The notes below the pieces were generated by a model that saw nothing but the letters and a program-made list of their open reading frames with translations, searched no databases and was not told the DNA's origin. A program made the position numbers and the translations under genes. A stretch of DNA of 51,819 nucleotides. It comes from Trichormus sp. M33_DOE_039 (lineage in GTDB: Bacteria > Cyanobacteriota > Cyanobacteriia > Cyanobacteriales > Nostocaceae). Positions 25,177 to 33,730 of this stretch are shown here, in pieces (the first letter of the stretch is position 1; each line of letters opens with the position of its first letter). The stretch covers positions 1-51,819 of the forward strand of contig DVDT01000059.1 of NCBI GenBank assembly GCA_015296085.1. The letters are read 5' to 3'.

Positions 25177-25932
25177 GTGGCACTTCCTCTTTTAGAATAT
25201 TCCCCTAAGTCCCAAAACCAACGGGTAGCAAGTTTTGAAGTTCCTGGAGATGAGCAGCCCAGGACTTACTCTACAGAAAACCTACTTTCCCCAACAGATT
25301 TAGATAATCTGATTGAAGCAGCCTATCGCCAGATTTTTTTCCATGCCTTTGCTGCTGATCGTGAGCGTTTCTTAGAATCTCAGCTGCGTAGTGGTCAGAT
25401 CACAGTACGTGATTTTATTCGTGGATTGTTGTTATCTAACACCTACAAGCGTAGTTTCTACGACCTCAATAGCAACTATCGTTTCGTAGAACAAACAGTA
25501 CAACGTGTTCTCGGTCGTGATGTTTACGACAACCGGGAAAAACTAGCTTGGTCAATTGTCGTAGCAACAAAAGGCCTCAAAGGCTTCGTTGATGACTTAC
25601 TCAACTCTGATGAGTATTTAGAAGCTTTTGGGTATGATATCGTACCTTATCAACGTCGCCGAGTCCTACCTGGACGTTCAGAAGGTGAACGGCCTTTCAA
25701 TATCACATCTCCTCGTTACGATGAATACTATCGTGCTAAACTTGGCTTCCCACAATTCGTTTGGCAAACCACTGTTCGCAGCTATGTTGCTCCAGACAGA
25801 CAGGCTAAAGCTGGTAGCCCATCTCTGTTCTTAGATATGGCACGGAGTATCAATCCCCAAGTTAACGCACCTCAACGTCTCTCTGTACAAAACATTGATA
25901 TTGAGAGATCCGTTCCTTATCGCGGCAGATAA
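25177..25932 (+). CDS. cpcG: Phycobilisome rod-core linker CpcG
   Basis: 251 residues from GTG with AAGGAAAGGGAGA upstream. PBS linker domain (about 20-190) very like that of CpcL (shared P-G-D-E-Q-P-R, V-P-Y-Q-R-R-R), but the C-terminus is soluble ([18 protein letters not shown]), as in core-binding CpcG1. It joins rods to the allophycocyanin core of standard hemidiscoidal phycobilisomes. Its own upstream region and terminator make it monocistronic. Having core-type and membrane-type paralogues side by side suggests local duplication. Confidence 0.92.
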   Translation: MALPLLEYSPKSQNQRVASFEVPGDEQPRTYSTENLLSPTDLDNLIEAAYRQIFFHAFAADRERFLESQLRSGQITVRDFIRGLLLSNTYKRSFYDLNSNYRFVEQTVQRVLGRDVYDNREKLAWSIVVATKGLKGFVDDLLNSDEYLEAFGYDIVPYQRRRVLPGRSEGERPFNITSPRYDEYYRAKLGFPQFVWQTTVRSYVAPDRQAKAGSPSLFLDMARSINPQVNAPQRLSVQNIDIERSVPYRGR

Positions 25933-25974
25933 GATAATCTGAAAATCCACCAAATTTTAGATTTTAAATTTTGC

Positions 25975-26013
25975 GGAAAGTCTGATCGGAGAAAGCCTTT
26001 GATCAGACTTTTC
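25975..26013. terminator. Terminator hairpin after cpcG
   Basis: Arms AAAGTCTGATC (25977-25987) and GATCAGACTTT (26001-26011), extended by GG/CC, loop of 13 bases. There is no long T-run directly after it. Confidence 0.7.
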
Positions 26014-26190
26014 CAGAAGGATTTTGAACTTTCAATCCAAAATCCAGAATTTAAAATCACTTATTTTTTTTAATAAAATAGAAAAAGATAACTGTTAGTA
26101 AAATCCGGCATAAATCAAGAAAACACCTAAAAAATAAGCTTTATTTCTTTTAACTTTTGCCTTTTTTGACGATTGATAAATCTCAGGCAT

Positions 26191-26613
26191 TCAAGCACAT
26201 TCATCATTATTATCGGAACTGAATCCTAGTTCCAAAAGAGCTTTGCGGATTTTCGCTTTAGAAGGACGAACCTTAGGAACAGCTAGTCCCATTTCTCTAG
26301 CAGTTTCAAATAGATCACGCATTAATATATCAAGAGAAATGTCGTCTGCATCTTCAGGAAGCGGCTGAATTCTGGCTTCGTAGGCTAATGTATAAAGTTC
26401 TAAGTGATGTTTTCCCATCACTCTAGCAAGTTTTCTTAAAGTTTCAGGTGTAGGACAAGTTCCCTTAAAGCAAGCACCTCTGAGTCGAGGTTGGGGAACA
26501 CCCGACAAATCCGCCAGACGGTTCATACTGATACCTTGTTCTTCTAAGTATTGAAGAATGAATCGTCCTAAAGGGGAGCAATCTTCAGCTTTTATTTGCA
26601 ACCTTGCTGGCAT
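26191..26613 (-). CDS. XRE-like helix-turn-helix protein
   Basis: 140 residues. Residues about 15-75 look like an XRE/Cro helix-turn-helix (F-I-L-Q-Y-L-E-E-Q-G-I-S-M-N-R-L-A-D-L-S-G-V-P-Q, then T-P-E-T-L-R-K-L-A-R-V-M-G). The C-terminal half is acidic then basic, without a known domain. Likely a DNA-binding regulator; target unknown. It lies 83 bases downstream of the pseudouridine synthase gene's start region on the same strand's 3' side and faces cpcG tail to tail. Confidence 0.7.
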   Translation of the reverse strand: MPARLQIKAEDCSPLGRFILQYLEEQGISMNRLADLSGVPQPRLRGACFKGTCPTPETLRKLARVMGKHHLELYTLAYEARIQPLPEDADDISLDILMRDLFETAREMGLAVPKVRPSKAKIRKALLELGFSSDNNDECA

Positions 26614-26692
26614 TTTTCGGTATCAGGAAAATCTAAATATCTACAATATAGCGGAATCAAAGGCATTACGCATAATCTTGATGGGTGATAGG

Positions 26693-27679
26693 TTACAGGT
26701 TAGAGGATCTGCGTCTGAGAACTTCTAACAGTGTGGTAAAAGTTGGTGGTGGCGTTGCTGTAACTGCAATCCACTCTTGGGAGATGGGATGCTGCAACTT
26801 TAATCGCCAAGCGTGGAGTGCTTGACCTGGTAAATTTACTCCTACGGAACGGCCGGAAGCATAGAGAAGATCCCCAACAATCGGATGACCAATCTTGGCA
26901 CTGTGGACACGAATTTGGTGTGTGCGTCCGGTTTCAAGTTGAAAATGAATCAGTGTATAGTTACCGAGACGTTCTTGTATTTGCCAATGGGTGATTGCTG
27001 TTCTCCCACCTTGGTCTACAGGAACAACGGCCATTTTCTTGCGGTCTTGGGGATGACGACCGATGGGTAAATCTACTGTCCCACTAGTAGTTTTTGGCGC
27101 ACCATAAACCACACCTAAATATTCGCGGCGTGCAGTTTTGGCTTGGAGTTGTGCTTGTAGGTGTTGATAGGCGAGATCAGTTTTAGCGATCGCGATCGCT
27201 CCTGTAGTATCTTTATCTAAGCGATGCACAATTCCGGGTCTCTGCACACCTCCAATACCAGGGAGATTTGGACAATGTGCAAGTAAAGCATTAACTAATG
27301 TCCCATCGGGATGTCCCGGTGCAGGATGAACAACTAACCCAGCAGGCTTGTTGAGAATGAGTAACTGTTCATCCTCGTAGAGAATATCTAAAGGTATGTT
27401 TTCAGCTTTTAGTTCTAATGGTTGCGCTTCTGGAATTTCTAAAGTTATGCGATCGCCTACTTTGACATTGATCTTTTTAGATGTGCAGACATTGCCATTA
27501 ATTTGCACTTTGCTTTGTTCAATTAACTGCTGAATCCGAGAACGAGATAAATCTGGTAACTCTTCAGCTAGGTAACGGTCAAGACGTGCGCTATCTTCTT
27601 CAACTTGTAAAAAGAAATTGTTCACCATTGAGTTTTGATATTCCAAATTGTTTGGTATTGTCTGCCATTGGCTGTTCAT
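26693..27679 (-). CDS. RluA-family (RluD-like) pseudouridine synthase
   Basis: 328 residues: S4 RNA-binding domain (about 30-95, R-L-D-R-Y-L-A-E-E-L-P-D-L-S-R-S-R) and the catalytic domain with H-R-L-D-K-D-T-T-G-A (catalytic aspartate, about 155), G-R-T-H-Q-I-R-V-H and H-A-W-R-L. Converts specific uridines in large-subunit rRNA to pseudouridine; S4 plus this domain is the RluC/RluD layout, exact site not assignable. The frame opens at a GTG three bases earlier; the ATG at 27679 is chosen, and an internal ATG at 27628 is also possible. Confidence 0.9.
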   Translation of the reverse strand: MNSQWQTIPNNLEYQNSMVNNFFLQVEEDSARLDRYLAEELPDLSRSRIQQLIEQSKVQINGNVCTSKKINVKVGDRITLEIPEAQPLELKAENIPLDILYEDEQLLILNKPAGLVVHPAPGHPDGTLVNALLAHCPNLPGIGGVQRPGIVHRLDKDTTGAIAIAKTDLAYQHLQAQLQAKTARREYLGVVYGAPKTTSGTVDLPIGRHPQDRKKMAVVPVDQGGRTAITHWQIQERLGNYTLIHFQLETGRTHQIRVHSAKIGHPIVGDLLYASGRSVGVNLPGQALHAWRLKLQHPISQEWIAVTATPPPTFTTLLEVLRRRSSNL

Positions 27680-28369
27680 CACTTTCAGGATAGATGATGC
27701 CTTTGGATGTGGAAGATGGTAACTGAGTAACCATTGCTATAAACCCAAGTTCACAAGTGACTTGGTTAATTTTAACGAATTACACTACAAAACTATGAGT
27801 GAAAAGCAAACATGAAAGTATCTTGCCCTTACACTCCTATATCCTCACTCCCTACTCCCTTTTCCAGCCTAGGGTTTACATCCCGTTTTTTTCATAAAAA
27901 CTAAGTATTTTAAAACACTTGTGATTTTTAAGTATTATCGTTACGAGGCTCAATTTTAGGTTATTTCTATTTAAGTAATAAAGCGAAAAAATATATTTTT
28001 GCTACTGATGGGTTTGAGCCAATATCTCTAATTTTAGAAATTGCTGTACTGTTAGATTGGTGAAATTAACGAAAGATACAGAAAAAATAGCTGATTTTTG
28101 GGAAAATTTTTCCTGGTGATCAGTAATTATTCTGCTGTTTAATATGGGAATGCAATTGCTTTCAGGGTAAGTTGCATTTACAAAGGTTAGTGCTGAGTGG
28201 CTCATACAAATTAGCAAATTGTGAGCCGCAAACAAACGTGCTGACTAAAATTTTACTTGCTCTGTCAATTAAGCGATCGCAGTTATAAAAAGATACCTTA
28301 AAAATCCGGCAAAATTTGTTGCTACTTCATATTTATATAATATTAAATTTTTTTCGCTGAGTGCCACAC
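27680..28369. other. 690-base interval without a supported gene
   Basis: AT-rich and divergent-promoter-bearing, between the pseudouridine synthase (minus) and the PATAN regulator (plus). A 77-codon minus-strand frame (28002-28235) has no ribosome site or recognisable features and is not called. One HIP1 site, no strong hairpin. Confidence 0.45.
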
Positions 28370-29476
28370 ATGAAAACACTGCCTATTAGTAGATACAGAT
28401 TTTTCCAGAAAATCCAACCGCTATCACTTTTAAAAAAAATCACTGGTAAGACTGTAACTGGCTGTTTACAGGTGTTCAGCACTTCTGGTGCTTGGTCAAT
28501 CTATGTAGATGAGGGTAGACTGATTTATGCTTGTTACTCAGAAAGAATGTTTGAACCACTTTACAGACATTTACAGAGTTTGAGTCAGGAAATTAGCACC
28601 TTACCTAAAGAAATTAATGATCAGCTACGAGTAATATTTGAGACGGGTATTGAAAATCAATCGATACCAAACCCGGACTATCTGGCGATTTGTTGGTTAG
28701 TCAATCAAAAATACATCAGTCCTTCACAAGCCGCCATGCTTATAGAACATTTGGCGTTGGAAGTTTTACAGACATTTCTAATTTTAGAAGAAGGTAGTTA
28801 TGAGTTTATTCCAGAAAGTTTTTTAGATGACTTGCCTAAGTTCTGTTACTTAAATTTGCGCTTACTGGTGGAACAATGTCAACAACGCGGACACGTTTAC
28901 GACGGATTGCATAGAGAAACAGATGTTTCTGAAACATCTCCATATAAAAATAATATGCAATCAACACTCAATAGTAGGTCAAATTATCATAGCTATACCA
29001 AACCAAGACCTGAACCACGATTACCAAAAATCGATTCTAAACGCTACCCATCTCAGTCTTTAAATCTTAATAATACCTACCAGTCAAGTTCATCCAATGA
29101 TACCGAGAGAAAAATCTATAAAATATTTTGTATTGATGATAATTTAAATGTATTAAATAGTATAAAGATTTTTTTAGATGAGCAAATATTTTCCATGATT
29201 GGAGCAACAGATCCCTTAAAAGCTTTAATGGAAATATTGCATACAAAACCAGACATAATTTTATTAGATGTTGATCTGCCTAATTTAGATGGTTATGAAC
29301 TATGTTCTTTATTACGTAAACATGCTTATTTTAAAAATACACCTGTGATTATGATGACTGCAAAAGCAAGGCTAATTGATAAAGCTAGAGCTAAAATAGT
29401 GGGATCATCAGGATATTTAATTAAACCGTTTGCTCACAGTGATTTACTCAAAGTTATTTTTAAACACATTGTTTAA
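28370..29476 (+). CDS. PATAN-domain response regulator (PatA/PixG type)
   Basis: 368 residues: N-terminal PATAN/DUF4388 region (about 1-170; G-C-L-Q-V-F-S-T-S-G-A-W-S-I-Y-V-D-E-G-R-L-I-Y-A), polar linker and C-terminal receiver (about 245-368; F-C-I-D-D, phospho-acceptor in L-L-D-V-D-L-P, K in L-I-K-P-F). Such proteins act in type-IV-pilus phototaxis (PixG) or heterocyst patterning (PatA). A GTG nine bases upstream could also start it. The following gene is a single receiver, as in pixG-pixH, but no CheW, MCP or CheA gene follows. Confidence 0.85.
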   Translation: MKTLPISRYRFFQKIQPLSLLKKITGKTVTGCLQVFSTSGAWSIYVDEGRLIYACYSERMFEPLYRHLQSLSQEISTLPKEINDQLRVIFETGIENQSIPNPDYLAICWLVNQKYISPSQAAMLIEHLALEVLQTFLILEEGSYEFIPESFLDDLPKFCYLNLRLLVEQCQQRGHVYDGLHRETDVSETSPYKNNMQSTLNSRSNYHSYTKPRPEPRLPKIDSKRYPSQSLNLNNTYQSSSSNDTERKIYKIFCIDDNLNVLNSIKIFLDEQIFSMIGATDPLKALMEILHTKPDIILLDVDLPNLDGYELCSLLRKHAYFKNTPVIMMTAKARLIDKARAKIVGSSGYLIKPFAHSDLLKVIFKHIV

Positions 29477-29532
29477 TGATTATTGACTAAATCAAATGCC
29501 TGATGTAAACCTATCATGATGGAGAATCAGGA

Positions 29533-29901
29533 TTGAGTATTATTTGTGTGGGAAAAGTTTTAATTATTCAAGACTCTCTGAGTGAATTAGATTCCATCAG
29601 TAATTATTTAGAAGATCAGGGATATGAAATTATTAAAACTCATAGAGCTAAAGCTGGCTTAGAAATTGCTTTAGAAGTGAGGCCTACGGCAATTATCACT
29701 GATGTAGTGATGCCAGGAAGAAGCGGATTTGAGTTATGTCGCTTTTTTAAAAGTCATTATATTTATCAAAATATTCCGATTGTAGTTTGTAGTGCGTATA
29801 ATCAAGAAATTTACCGGATGTGGGCTAGAAAGCAAGGTGCTGATGCTTACTTTACTAGACCATTTGTAGTCGAGGATTTGTTGAATGCGATTCAGGCTTA
29901 A
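29533..29901 (+). CDS. Single-domain receiver (PixH/CheY-like)
   Basis: 122 residues from a TTG preceded by GGAGAATCAGGA; a GTG at 29548 is an alternative. Receiver features: V-L-I-I-Q-D-S, phospho-acceptor in I-I-T-D-V-V-M-P-G, V-V-C-S-A and the F-T-R-P-F segment, where the usual lysine is arginine. The first acidic pair is reduced to Q-D. Both changes suggest weakened or altered phosphotransfer. It is 56 bases downstream of the PATAN regulator and probably cotranscribed. Confidence 0.8.
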   Translation: MSIICVGKVLIIQDSLSELDSISNYLEDQGYEIIKTHRAKAGLEIALEVRPTAIITDVVMPGRSGFELCRFFKSHYIYQNIPIVVCSAYNQEIYRMWARKQGADAYFTRPFVVEDLLNAIQA

Positions 29902-29928
29902 AGCACGCAGAGGCAAGAAAGGGGAATA

Positions 29929-30756
29929 TCACCCCCATACATCAGTAAGACGACTCCATTCATTCCAAGAACCGTCATAGTTGCGAACATTTGGATAGCC
30001 GAGTAAATACTTTAAGACAAACCAAGTATACCCAGAACGTCCGCCAATAGCGCAGTAGGGAAATATTTCCTGATCCGCAGTAATACCTTTACTCTCGTAA
30101 AGAGTCTTCAATTCGTTGGCTGATTTGAAAGTGCCATCCTCGTTTAAGGTCAGGATATGCTCAATGTTAACTGCGCCGGGAATATGTCCAGCCCGTTCAT
30201 TTTTTTTGGGGGGTTGATTAAAAAACCACTCACCACCGTATTCTTGAGGTGTGCGAACATCTAATAAGATGCGATCGCTTCTACTAATGGATGCTTGAAC
30301 TTCTGGATGTAACACTCTCAATTCAGAATTAAGAGCTTGAGCTTGATATGGAACTGGTGAAAATGTTGATAAATCTGAAGCCAGTGGGCGACTTTCTGAT
30401 TGCCATTTCTGATATCCACCATTGAGGACTTTGACATGAGCATGTCCGAATAATTTTAATAGCCAAAAAATCCAACCTCCTGTTCCTGGATAACTACCAT
30501 AGGCAATCACTGTTGTCTCGTTGGTAATACCTGATCGCGACATCAGTTTGGCAAAGGCGATCGCATCTAAATTCATGCTCAAATCTGGCAATAATATGTC
30601 TGTAAAAATATTCCAAAATACAGCCCCAGGAATGTGAGCATTTTTGTATGGTTCTGGACTTGTATCAACTTCAATGATGCGAAGATTTGGATCATTGAGA
30701 TGATTGGCTAACCAATCAGTATCTACTACAACTTCAGGGTAAGCATACTGGGACAT
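29929..30756 (-). CDS. Two-domain rhodanese (thiosulfate sulfurtransferase type)
   Basis: 275 residues: an N-terminal rhodanese domain lacking the cysteine (A-Y-G-S-Y-P-G-T-G-G) and a catalytic C-terminal domain with the loop C-A-I-G-G-R-S-G (about 236-243) and L-L-D-V-R-T-P-Q-E-Y. Transfers sulfane sulfur from thiosulfate or mercaptopyruvate to cyanide or thiols; the loop looks more like TST than MST. The ATG at 30756 is chosen over an upstream TTG. It is divergent from the LuxR-type regulator, with 124 bases between. Confidence 0.9.
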   Translation of the reverse strand: MSQYAYPEVVVDTDWLANHLNDPNLRIIEVDTSPEPYKNAHIPGAVFWNIFTDILLPDLSMNLDAIAFAKLMSRSGITNETTVIAYGSYPGTGGWIFWLLKLFGHAHVKVLNGGYQKWQSESRPLASDLSTFSPVPYQAQALNSELRVLHPEVQASISRSDRILLDVRTPQEYGGEWFFNQPPKKNERAGHIPGAVNIEHILTLNEDGTFKSANELKTLYESKGITADQEIFPYCAIGGRSGYTWFVLKYLLGYPNVRNYDGSWNEWSRLTDVWG

Positions 30757-30880
30757 GATTTTTCTCAAAATGTTAAAGTTTTCTTGGACAGTTAATTTAT
30801 GAGCAATTTCCCGTCCACAGCTAAAATAAGGCTCATCTCTTGACCAAGCCTAGTCCTCGATCGAGTACACTTTGCGAATC

Positions 30881-31648
30881 ATGGCGAACTTACAATCCGT
30901 ATTTCAAACCATCATCCACGCAAGAAATGAACAGGAGTTAAAATCCCTGATTTTTCCTGAATTGAGTGATTATTTTGCCGCCAAACGGTCAGGATTATTT
31001 TTTCTAGAGCAACTTCCTTTGCTGGATAGTAGGTTGCAAAGGGTGATGCAGTTTGCTTTATCTACTAAACGTAATCCTGTTGTGCGCTACTTAGTAGAAC
31101 GGCATACCCCTGTTCACGAAGCTTTAGTGATTTCACCGAAAGCATGGCAGTTGATTTGTCCACGGGCAGATCATTGGCACGTTATGGTAGGGCCAATTGT
31201 GAATCAAGGTCAATTAGTGGGTGTGATTGCTTTTACGCGTGCGATTGGGATGCCGGCATTTGATACACAGAATTTGCTGGATGTGAGTGCGCTATGTCTG
31301 CATTTATCGGCTTGGGTGGCGACAGTGCGATCGCAAAATTTAGCCAAAGGTAAATTACTACACCAAGATTTCTCAAAAAATCACTTAACACCCCGTGAGA
31401 TGGAAATTGCTCAATTAGTTGCTCAGGGCCGGACAAATGCCCAAATTGGGGCTGAACTGTGGATTACTGAAAATTCAGTGAAACAAGCTTTAAAACGAAT
31501 GTTCCGTAAACTGGAAGTTTCGTCTCGTGCTGAGATGGTAGCTCACTTGTCTGTCGGTATTCAACGCTCTTATTCTTCTAGCTTTGGGGGTTATGCTGGT
31601 CTACTAATCCCAAATCCTGAATCAGAATTTCCTCAGATCCCAAGGTAA
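30881..31648 (+). CDS. LuxR-type regulator with N-terminal GAF-like domain
   Basis: 255 residues. The C-terminal region has a LuxR/FixJ helix-turn-helix (about 165-230; L-T-P-R-E-M-E-I-A-Q-L-V-A-Q-G-R-T-N-A-Q-I-G, V-K-Q-A-L-K-R-M-F-R-K-L). The N-terminal 150 residues look GAF-like (F-A-A-K-R-S-G-L-F-F-L, V-G-P-I-V-N-Q-G-Q-L-V-G-V-I-A-F) without a receiver. Likely a transcription factor sensing a small molecule or redox state. The ATG at 30881 is preferred over a TTG nine bases earlier. Target unknown. Confidence 0.85.
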   Translation: MANLQSVFQTIIHARNEQELKSLIFPELSDYFAAKRSGLFFLEQLPLLDSRLQRVMQFALSTKRNPVVRYLVERHTPVHEALVISPKAWQLICPRADHWHVMVGPIVNQGQLVGVIAFTRAIGMPAFDTQNLLDVSALCLHLSAWVATVRSQNLAKGKLLHQDFSKNHLTPREMEIAQLVAQGRTNAQIGAELWITENSVKQALKRMFRKLEVSSRAEMVAHLSVGIQRSYSSSFGGYAGLLIPNPESEFPQIPR

Positions 31649-31903
31649 TGTTTAGTGCTGCTTCTACCATAGTCAAACCTCTTAAACTGAAATTTTACTT
31701 AATCACGATATCCGAAAGATAAGTATGCGACGTTTCAGCTTACCTTATAAGGTGTGCAACCGCTATATAGTACTGTAAATATCAAGGTATCATGACATTT
31801 GTTAGTTCATTTGAACTATAAAAGTTTCACATGAGCCTCTAAGTAAATAGTTGTTTCTTAGATTGGGATAGTTGCGAGTCAATCCCAAATTTTGTGTTAG
31901 TCA

Positions 31904-32683
31904 TCAAACAGGACGACAACTAGATAAAATACTGTGCATATTTACTACTGAGCCAATAACAGCGATCGCAGGCGCGTCAAATCCAGTTTTTTCTACCAGT
32001 TCTACAATATTTCTCAACTCACCAATTAACTCTTCTTGTTCAGGACGTGTTCCCCAACGCACTAAAGCAATTGGTGTCTCTGAACTCAATCCCGCCTGAG
32101 TTAACTCTTCTACAATGTAAGACAGATTGTGAATCCCCATGTAAATAACAATTGTCTCTGAACCGTGAGCGATCGCTTGCCAATCTACTTTCGGTCTATA
32201 CTTACCCGCGGCTTCGTGACCAGTAACAAAAGTGACTGAGGAGCTATATAATCTATGAGTCAAAGGTATACCTGCATAGGCTGGGGCAGCAATACCCGAT
32301 GTAATTCCCGGCACCACTTCAACCGGCACACCTGCGGCTACTAAATCAGCCATTTCTTCACCACCACGGCCAAAAATAAAGGGATCGCCACCTTTTAGCC
32401 TGACAACAATGGTGTGTTCCTGTGCTTTTTCGATTAGTGTTTGGGTAGTTTCGTCTTGTAAAAGTGAATGTCTTCCCCGCCTCTTACCAGCGTTGATTTG
32501 CTCGGCTTGGGGATTAATCATCGCTAAAATTGCTGGACTAACCAAAGCATCATAAATCACGACATCGGCACATTCTAAAATACTCTTACCTTTAAGTGTC
32601 ATGAGTCCTGGATCTCCTGGCCCCGCACCGACTAAGTAAACTTTGCCTAAACTTTTTTGAGCTTCGTTGTCTGTGCAGTTCAT
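31904..32683 (-). CDS. cobA: Uroporphyrinogen-III C-methyltransferase
   Basis: 259 residues with the SUMT hallmarks V-G-A-G-P-G-D-P-G-L-M-T (about 17-28), V-V-R-L-K-G-G-D-P-F-I-F-G-R-G-G-E-E (about 92-109) and V-P-G-I-T-S-G-I-A-A-P-A-Y-A-G-I-P-L-T-H-R. It transfers two methyl groups from S-adenosylmethionine to uroporphyrinogen III, making precorrin-2 for siroheme and cobalamin. Size is that of a stand-alone CobA, not a CysG fusion. Its ATG overlaps the stop of the upstream chelatase gene by four bases, so the two are translationally coupled. Confidence 0.95.
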   Translation of the reverse strand: MNCTDNEAQKSLGKVYLVGAGPGDPGLMTLKGKSILECADVVIYDALVSPAILAMINPQAEQINAGKRRGRHSLLQDETTQTLIEKAQEHTIVVRLKGGDPFIFGRGGEEMADLVAAGVPVEVVPGITSGIAAPAYAGIPLTHRLYSSSVTFVTGHEAAGKYRPKVDWQAIAHGSETIVIYMGIHNLSYIVEELTQAGLSSETPIALVRWGTRPEQEELIGELRNIVELVEKTGFDAPAIAVIGSVVNMHSILSSCRPV

Positions 32684-33393
32684 GCGTGAATTAAATCCCC
32701 AATCAAAATAGCTAATTCGTCACTTGCTCCTAAAGGTGCAGCTAAGTAAAAACTCACCCCAGGGAATTGTAATTTTAACTCGTCAACTGCTTGAGCGATC
32801 GCATCGGTTATGCCACCTGGGAATAGAAAATATGGCAAAATTGCAATTTCTTGCTTGCCAAAGGTGACTAACTCTTGTATCCGTGATTCTAAAGTCGGTG
32901 CTACAGACCAATAGGCAGTCACTAATCCCAAATTCGCCGCTATAGTTTCTATGGGCTGTTGTGAACCAGGACGACGGCTACCATGAGATAACAAAATTCC
33001 TGCGTCGGCTTTGATGGTAGCTAGTTGCTGTTGAAAAAACCTCTGTAAATTGGGATGACTTCCTAAATATGGTTGTAAGTCAATTGTGATATCTTCACCC
33101 ACAGCCTGTTTTGCTAGTGCGACCTCCGCCGGAATATCCGTCATGACATGGACACCAGAAAGCAAAAATATCGGCATAATTTTGAGGCGACGACATCCCA
33201 GCAGCACAGCACTTTGAGCAAATTGCTTAATCTGCTCATGTAAAGGTTCAGGATTGACTTCTAAAGAGGCTGTACCTACAAACTTTTCTGGTATTTGCAA
33301 TTTATTCGCCACCAGTTTTGCTAGTTGCTGCATAGCAATTTCTGGACGAGGGTCGCGGCTTCCATGAGATACCAGCAAGTAGGCAGATGACAT
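32680..33393 (-). CDS. Sirohydrochlorin chelatase (SirB/CbiX type)
   Basis: 237 residues containing two CbiX repeats, each with the metal-ligand motif S-H-G-S-R (about 9-13 and 138-142), plus L-L-S-G-V-H-V-M-T-D-I-P. Inserts iron (siroheme) or cobalt into sirohydrochlorin. Overlap with cobA points to siroheme synthesis for nitrite and sulfite reductases. The precorrin-2 dehydrogenase step is not encoded here. The two-repeat form is the usual one in cyanobacteria. Confidence 0.92.
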   Translation of the reverse strand: MSSAYLLVSHGSRDPRPEIAMQQLAKLVANKLQIPEKFVGTASLEVNPEPLHEQIKQFAQSAVLLGCRRLKIMPIFLLSGVHVMTDIPAEVALAKQAVGEDITIDLQPYLGSHPNLQRFFQQQLATIKADAGILLSHGSRRPGSQQPIETIAANLGLVTAYWSVAPTLESRIQELVTFGKQEIAILPYFLFPGGITDAIAQAVDELKLQFPGVSFYLAAPLGASDELAILIGDLIHA

Positions 33394-33599
33394 AAATTCA
33401 AAAATTAGAACTTTTGGTGACTGTTGTTACTATCTTACAGAATATTAAGTAAAGATTTTTTCACGTAGAGGCGCAGTGAAAAGTCGGAGCGGAGGTTTCC
33501 TCTGTAGATACTTTGCGTCTTGCCGCAGGCATCTGAACTTTTCAAGACAGAGACGCAAAGAAAAAGAGTTGGTCTTCTCCGCGTTCCTCTGCGTTTACT

Positions 33600-33727
33600 G
33601 GCGTTGCTGATTAGTAGGATGATTTTTGTCTCACGCATACTGCTTCGCAGAACCCGCAGGGTAGGCGCAAAGACGCAAAGAATCAATAGTACAAAAGTCC
33701 CAAGTCATCCCGCATTTATGCAACGCC
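33600..33727. mobile_element. MITE-like element, copy A
   Basis: 128 bases bounded by imperfect terminal repeats starting GGCGTTGC and ending GCAACGCC, with inner GGATGA/TCATCC blocks. Flanked by CGTTTACT (33592-33599) and CGTTTACC (33728-33735), an 8-base duplication with one change. The internal segment GCATACTGCTTCGCAGAACC is identical to copy B. It lies directly at the 3' end of the kinase-GUN4 gene. The rest of the 33,394-33,730 gap holds only AGACGCAAAG-type repeats. Confidence 0.75.
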
Positions 33728-33730
33728 CGT

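Noticed and set aside
28002-28235. 77-codon minus-strand frame between the pseudouridine synthase and the PATAN gene
   Set aside because: No ribosome site, no domain, AT-rich; coding not supported.
31726-31760. Possible L-box half site (GGTGTGCAACC) upstream of cobA's 3' side
   Set aside because: Only one half site, no second repeat at four-base spacing and no gene starting nearby.
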